64,000 nt of DNA, taken from contig JAUIGE010000011.1 of assembly GCA_030430205.1 (NCBI GenBank), positions 62,001 to 126,000 on the forward strand. Direction: 5' to 3'. This stretch comes from Bacteroidia bacterium. GTDB taxonomy: Bacteria > Bacteroidota > Bacteroidia > J057. Shown here piece by piece: positions 62,280 through 64,000 of the stretch. Below the pieces are notes generated by a model. That model worked only from the letters and a program-made list of their open reading frames with translations. It had not been told where the DNA came from and did no database searches. The translations under genes and the position numbers were made by a program. Every line of letters starts with the position of its first letter. Position 1 is the stretch's first letter.

Positions 62280-62369
62280 GACGCAGATTTACACTGATAA
62301 TTATGGTTTTTTATGTGAAAGAAGCTCCCCAAACATCTTAAACCATAATGATCTGCGAAAATCTGCGTC
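62280..62369. repeat. imperfect inverted repeat between moxR and DUF58
   Basis: Arms of about 30 bp: GACGCAGATTTACACTGATA... and its complement ending AAAATCTGCGTC, both running into ATTATGGTTT/AAACCATAAT. Similar GCAGATT-type palindromes recur in intergenic regions of Bacteroidota genomes, from memory. Confidence 0.75.
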
Positions 62370-62403
62370 CCTCCCCATCCTCAAATCTTCAAATCTTCCT
62401 CCC

Positions 62404-63315
62404 TTGGATAAAACAACCGAAATATTAAAAAAAGTCAGAAGAATCGAGCTAAAAACGCGAGGCTTGTCTAATCAGCTTTTCTCGGGTAGCTACCATTCGG
62501 CTTTTAAAGGCCGGGGGATGTCCTTTTCGGAGGTACGCGAGTACCAGTATGGCGATGATGTGCGAAACATCGACTGGAATGTGACGGCGCGTTTTGGCGA
62601 TCCTTATATCAAGGTCTTTGAAGAAGAAAGAGAGTTGACGGTGATGTTGCTCATCGATGTGAGCGGTTCAACGCTTTTTGGGACGCAGGCCCATCCGGGA
62701 CTGGACGCTCAGTTTAAGAGCGAAGTCATGACCGAGATTTGCGCAGTGCTTTCCTTTTCTGCCATCAATAACAATGACAAAGTAGGCGTGATCTTTTTTA
62801 CCGATAAGGTTGAAATGTTTATTCCTCCGAAAAAAGGCAAGAACCATATTCTTCGGATAATCCGTGAACTTATTGACTTTCAGCCTGTTGGCAAGGGGTC
62901 CGATTTGACGGAAGCGCTTCGCTACCTGACCAATATGCTCAAAAAACGAAGCATCGTTTTCATCCTGTCTGACTTTATGCATACAGGCGAAAGGCCTTAT
63001 AAGGACGCCCTCAGCATCGCCAAAAGGCGGCATGATGTGGTAGGCGTGCATCTGTATGATGATGCCGAAAAAGACCTGCCCAATATCGGATTGGTACGTG
63101 TGAAAGATGCCGAAAGCGGTCGCGTATCCTGGTTGGATACGGCAAGCAAAAAAACAAGAGTGGCCTACAAAGCCTGGTTTTTGGAAAACCTGGCCAGGAC
63201 AAAGGACATGTTCCTCCGCTCGGGTGCGGATTTGATTAGCGTCAATACCAAAGATTCCTATGTCAAGGCATTGATGAATTTGTTCAAAATGCGCGAAAAA
63301 AGAATGGCCGAGTAA
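62404..63315 (+). CDS. DUF58 / vWA-like domain protein
   Basis: 303 residues, starting at TTG 62404. The frame is open back into moxR, but the upstream part is inverted repeat, and no ATG exists before Met38. The chosen start gives the family-like (M)DKTTEILKKVRRIELKTRGLSN. DUF58 motif GRGMSFSEVREYQYGDDVRNIDWNVTAR (about 36-63) is followed by a vWA-like segment with a MIDAS-type LLIDVSGS (about 83-90). DUF58 proteins pair with MoxR ATPases. A small gap separates it from the next gene. Confidence 0.87.
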   Translation: MDKTTEILKKVRRIELKTRGLSNQLFSGSYHSAFKGRGMSFSEVREYQYGDDVRNIDWNVTARFGDPYIKVFEEERELTVMLLIDVSGSTLFGTQAHPGLDAQFKSEVMTEICAVLSFSAINNNDKVGVIFFTDKVEMFIPPKKGKNHILRIIRELIDFQPVGKGSDLTEALRYLTNMLKKRSIVFILSDFMHTGERPYKDALSIAKRRHDVVGVHLYDDAEKDLPNIGLVRVKDAESGRVSWLDTASKKTRVAYKAWFLENLARTKDMFLRSGADLISVNTKDSYVKALMNLFKMREKRMAE

Positions 63316-63327
63316 AAAAGAGAGAGC

Positions 63328-64000
63328 GTGAAAGAGAGAGTGAGAAAAATAAACCAATGGCTCATCGCCGCTTTGTTGCTTTTCGCAACGAGTTTGCAGG
63401 CGCAGGAAATAAAGGCCGTCACACGGGCCGACAGCACCCATCTGCTCATTGGCAGTGCCCTGGGACTGGAAGTCGAAATGACTTATCCTGAAGGGGTAGA
63501 ACCCCTTTGGCCGGTATGGCAACTGCAGCTGGGCTCCTTTCTGATCATCGATCAGGGGGAGATCGAAAAAGTGGAAGAAGGCGAAAATCGCCTGATGCGC
63601 CAAAAGCTGACGCTGATGAGTTTTGACTCAGGCTATCAGCAGATTCCCATGGTACAAATGGCAGCTGTAAGCGGGAAAGATACCTTTCCCCAAAGTACCC
63701 AACCCATTGGTATAGAGGTATATACCATGGCTGTGGATACATCCAAAGCATTTATGCCGATCATCGAGCCCCTGGATGCGCCCGTGGTTTTTCGCGAGCT
63801 CTTGCCTTACCTGGTGGTGGCACTTTTGCTGATTGCGATTGCTGTCTTTATCGTGTGGTATAGAGGATACAAAGCAAAAAAGGAAGCAGAAAATTTTGTG
63901 GAACAAAAGCCGCGTATACTGCCGCAAATCCTTGCGCGCCAACGCCTGCGCGAGCTCGAAGCTGCCAAACTTTGGCAGCAGGGCGATGTCAAAACCTATT
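63328..64000 (+). CDS. Bat-operon membrane protein, truncated by window edge
   Basis: Open to the right edge (224 codons). The start is probably GTG 63328 or GTG 63340, since no ATG precedes the signal peptide (RKINQWLIAALLLFATSLQAQ). A predicted periplasmic beta domain is followed by a transmembrane segment (LLPYLVVALLLIAIAVFIVWY, about 168-188) and a basic cytoplasmic tail. Position after MoxR-DUF58 and topology fit the BatD-like / DUF4381-like proteins of this operon. The start region has a degenerate AGAGAGN heptamer pattern. Confidence 0.7.
   Translation, partial: MKERVRKINQWLIAALLLFATSLQAQEIKAVTRADSTHLLIGSALGLEVEMTYPEGVEPLWPVWQLQLGSFLIIDQGEIEKVEEGENRLMRQKLTLMSFDSGYQQIPMVQMAAVSGKDTFPQSTQPIGIEVYTMAVDTSKAFMPIIEPLDAPVVFRELLPYLVVALLLIAIAVFIVWYRGYKAKKEAENFVEQKPRILPQILARQRLRELEAAKLWQQGDVKTY

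Noticed and set aside
62668-63603. 311-codon open frame on the minus strand over DUF58
   Set aside because: Antisense to conserved DUF58 motifs; spans two real genes and has no recognisable domain.

Overview
The window looks like a chromosomal segment of a Bacteroidota member, most likely a Saprospiria-type bacterium (Lewinella/Haliscomenobacter relatives). The evidence is the many secreted proteins ending in type IX secretion (T9SS) type A sorting domains, the delta-60 (DUF5122) propeller proteins, DUF5683, DUF7935 and DUF6916 proteins, LytTR/His_kinase signalling, promoter -7 elements of the TAnnTTTG type, and moderate GC content. The genus call is inference; no rRNA is present.

Layout. 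1-6.2 kb (minus): a truncated alpha/beta hydrolase, a fibre-like DUF1566 protein, small and large T9SS cargo proteins and a PutP-type sodium symporter. 6.4-11.1 kb: a helical hypothetical protein, a deoxynucleoside kinase, a DUF6916 protein, a GNAT acetyltransferase and three tandem phage-tail-collar (MdpB-like) genes. 11.5-16.3 kb (plus): dihydroorotase, an SDR reductase, a DUF7935 protein, an AT-rich oriC candidate with DnaA boxes, and dnaA. 16.3-17.1 kb: a GIY-YIG nuclease gene framed by palindromic repeats. 17.2-19.8 kb (minus): a lipoprotein, a DUF5683 protein and parB. 19.8-20.6 kb: heptamer microsatellites and three near-identical small RNA genes, each with a sigma-54-type promoter and an intrinsic terminator. 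20.9-36.5 kb (minus): five paralogous delta-60/T9SS proteins plus one unrelated secreted protein. 36.7-45.7 kb: alpha-glucan phosphorylase, a LytTR response regulator with its histidine kinase, a Uma2 nuclease, an orphan modB, an outer-membrane barrel candidate, a glycogen branching enzyme and a methyltransferase. 45.9-47.1 kb: dTDP-4-dehydrorhamnose reductase and tRNA-Ser(UGA). 47.4-61.0 kb: one 4536-residue mosaic T9SS surface protein. 61.2-64 kb: the start of a MoxR-DUF58 (Bat-type) operon that runs off the window.

The most novel signal is the triplicated small RNA between parB and the propeller operon. About 71 nt are almost invariant; the one internal substitution falls in a hairpin loop; the RNA ends in a hairpin plus U-tract; and a GG-N10-GC (-24/-12) element sits at the correct distance from each 5' end, with the third copy decayed to GT. 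Other notable structures are 7-bp tandem repeats at many gene junctions, a 228-bp REP-like cluster inserted in frame into a signal peptide, two copies of a long perfect palindrome with covarying flanks, and the GIY-YIG/palindrome locus.
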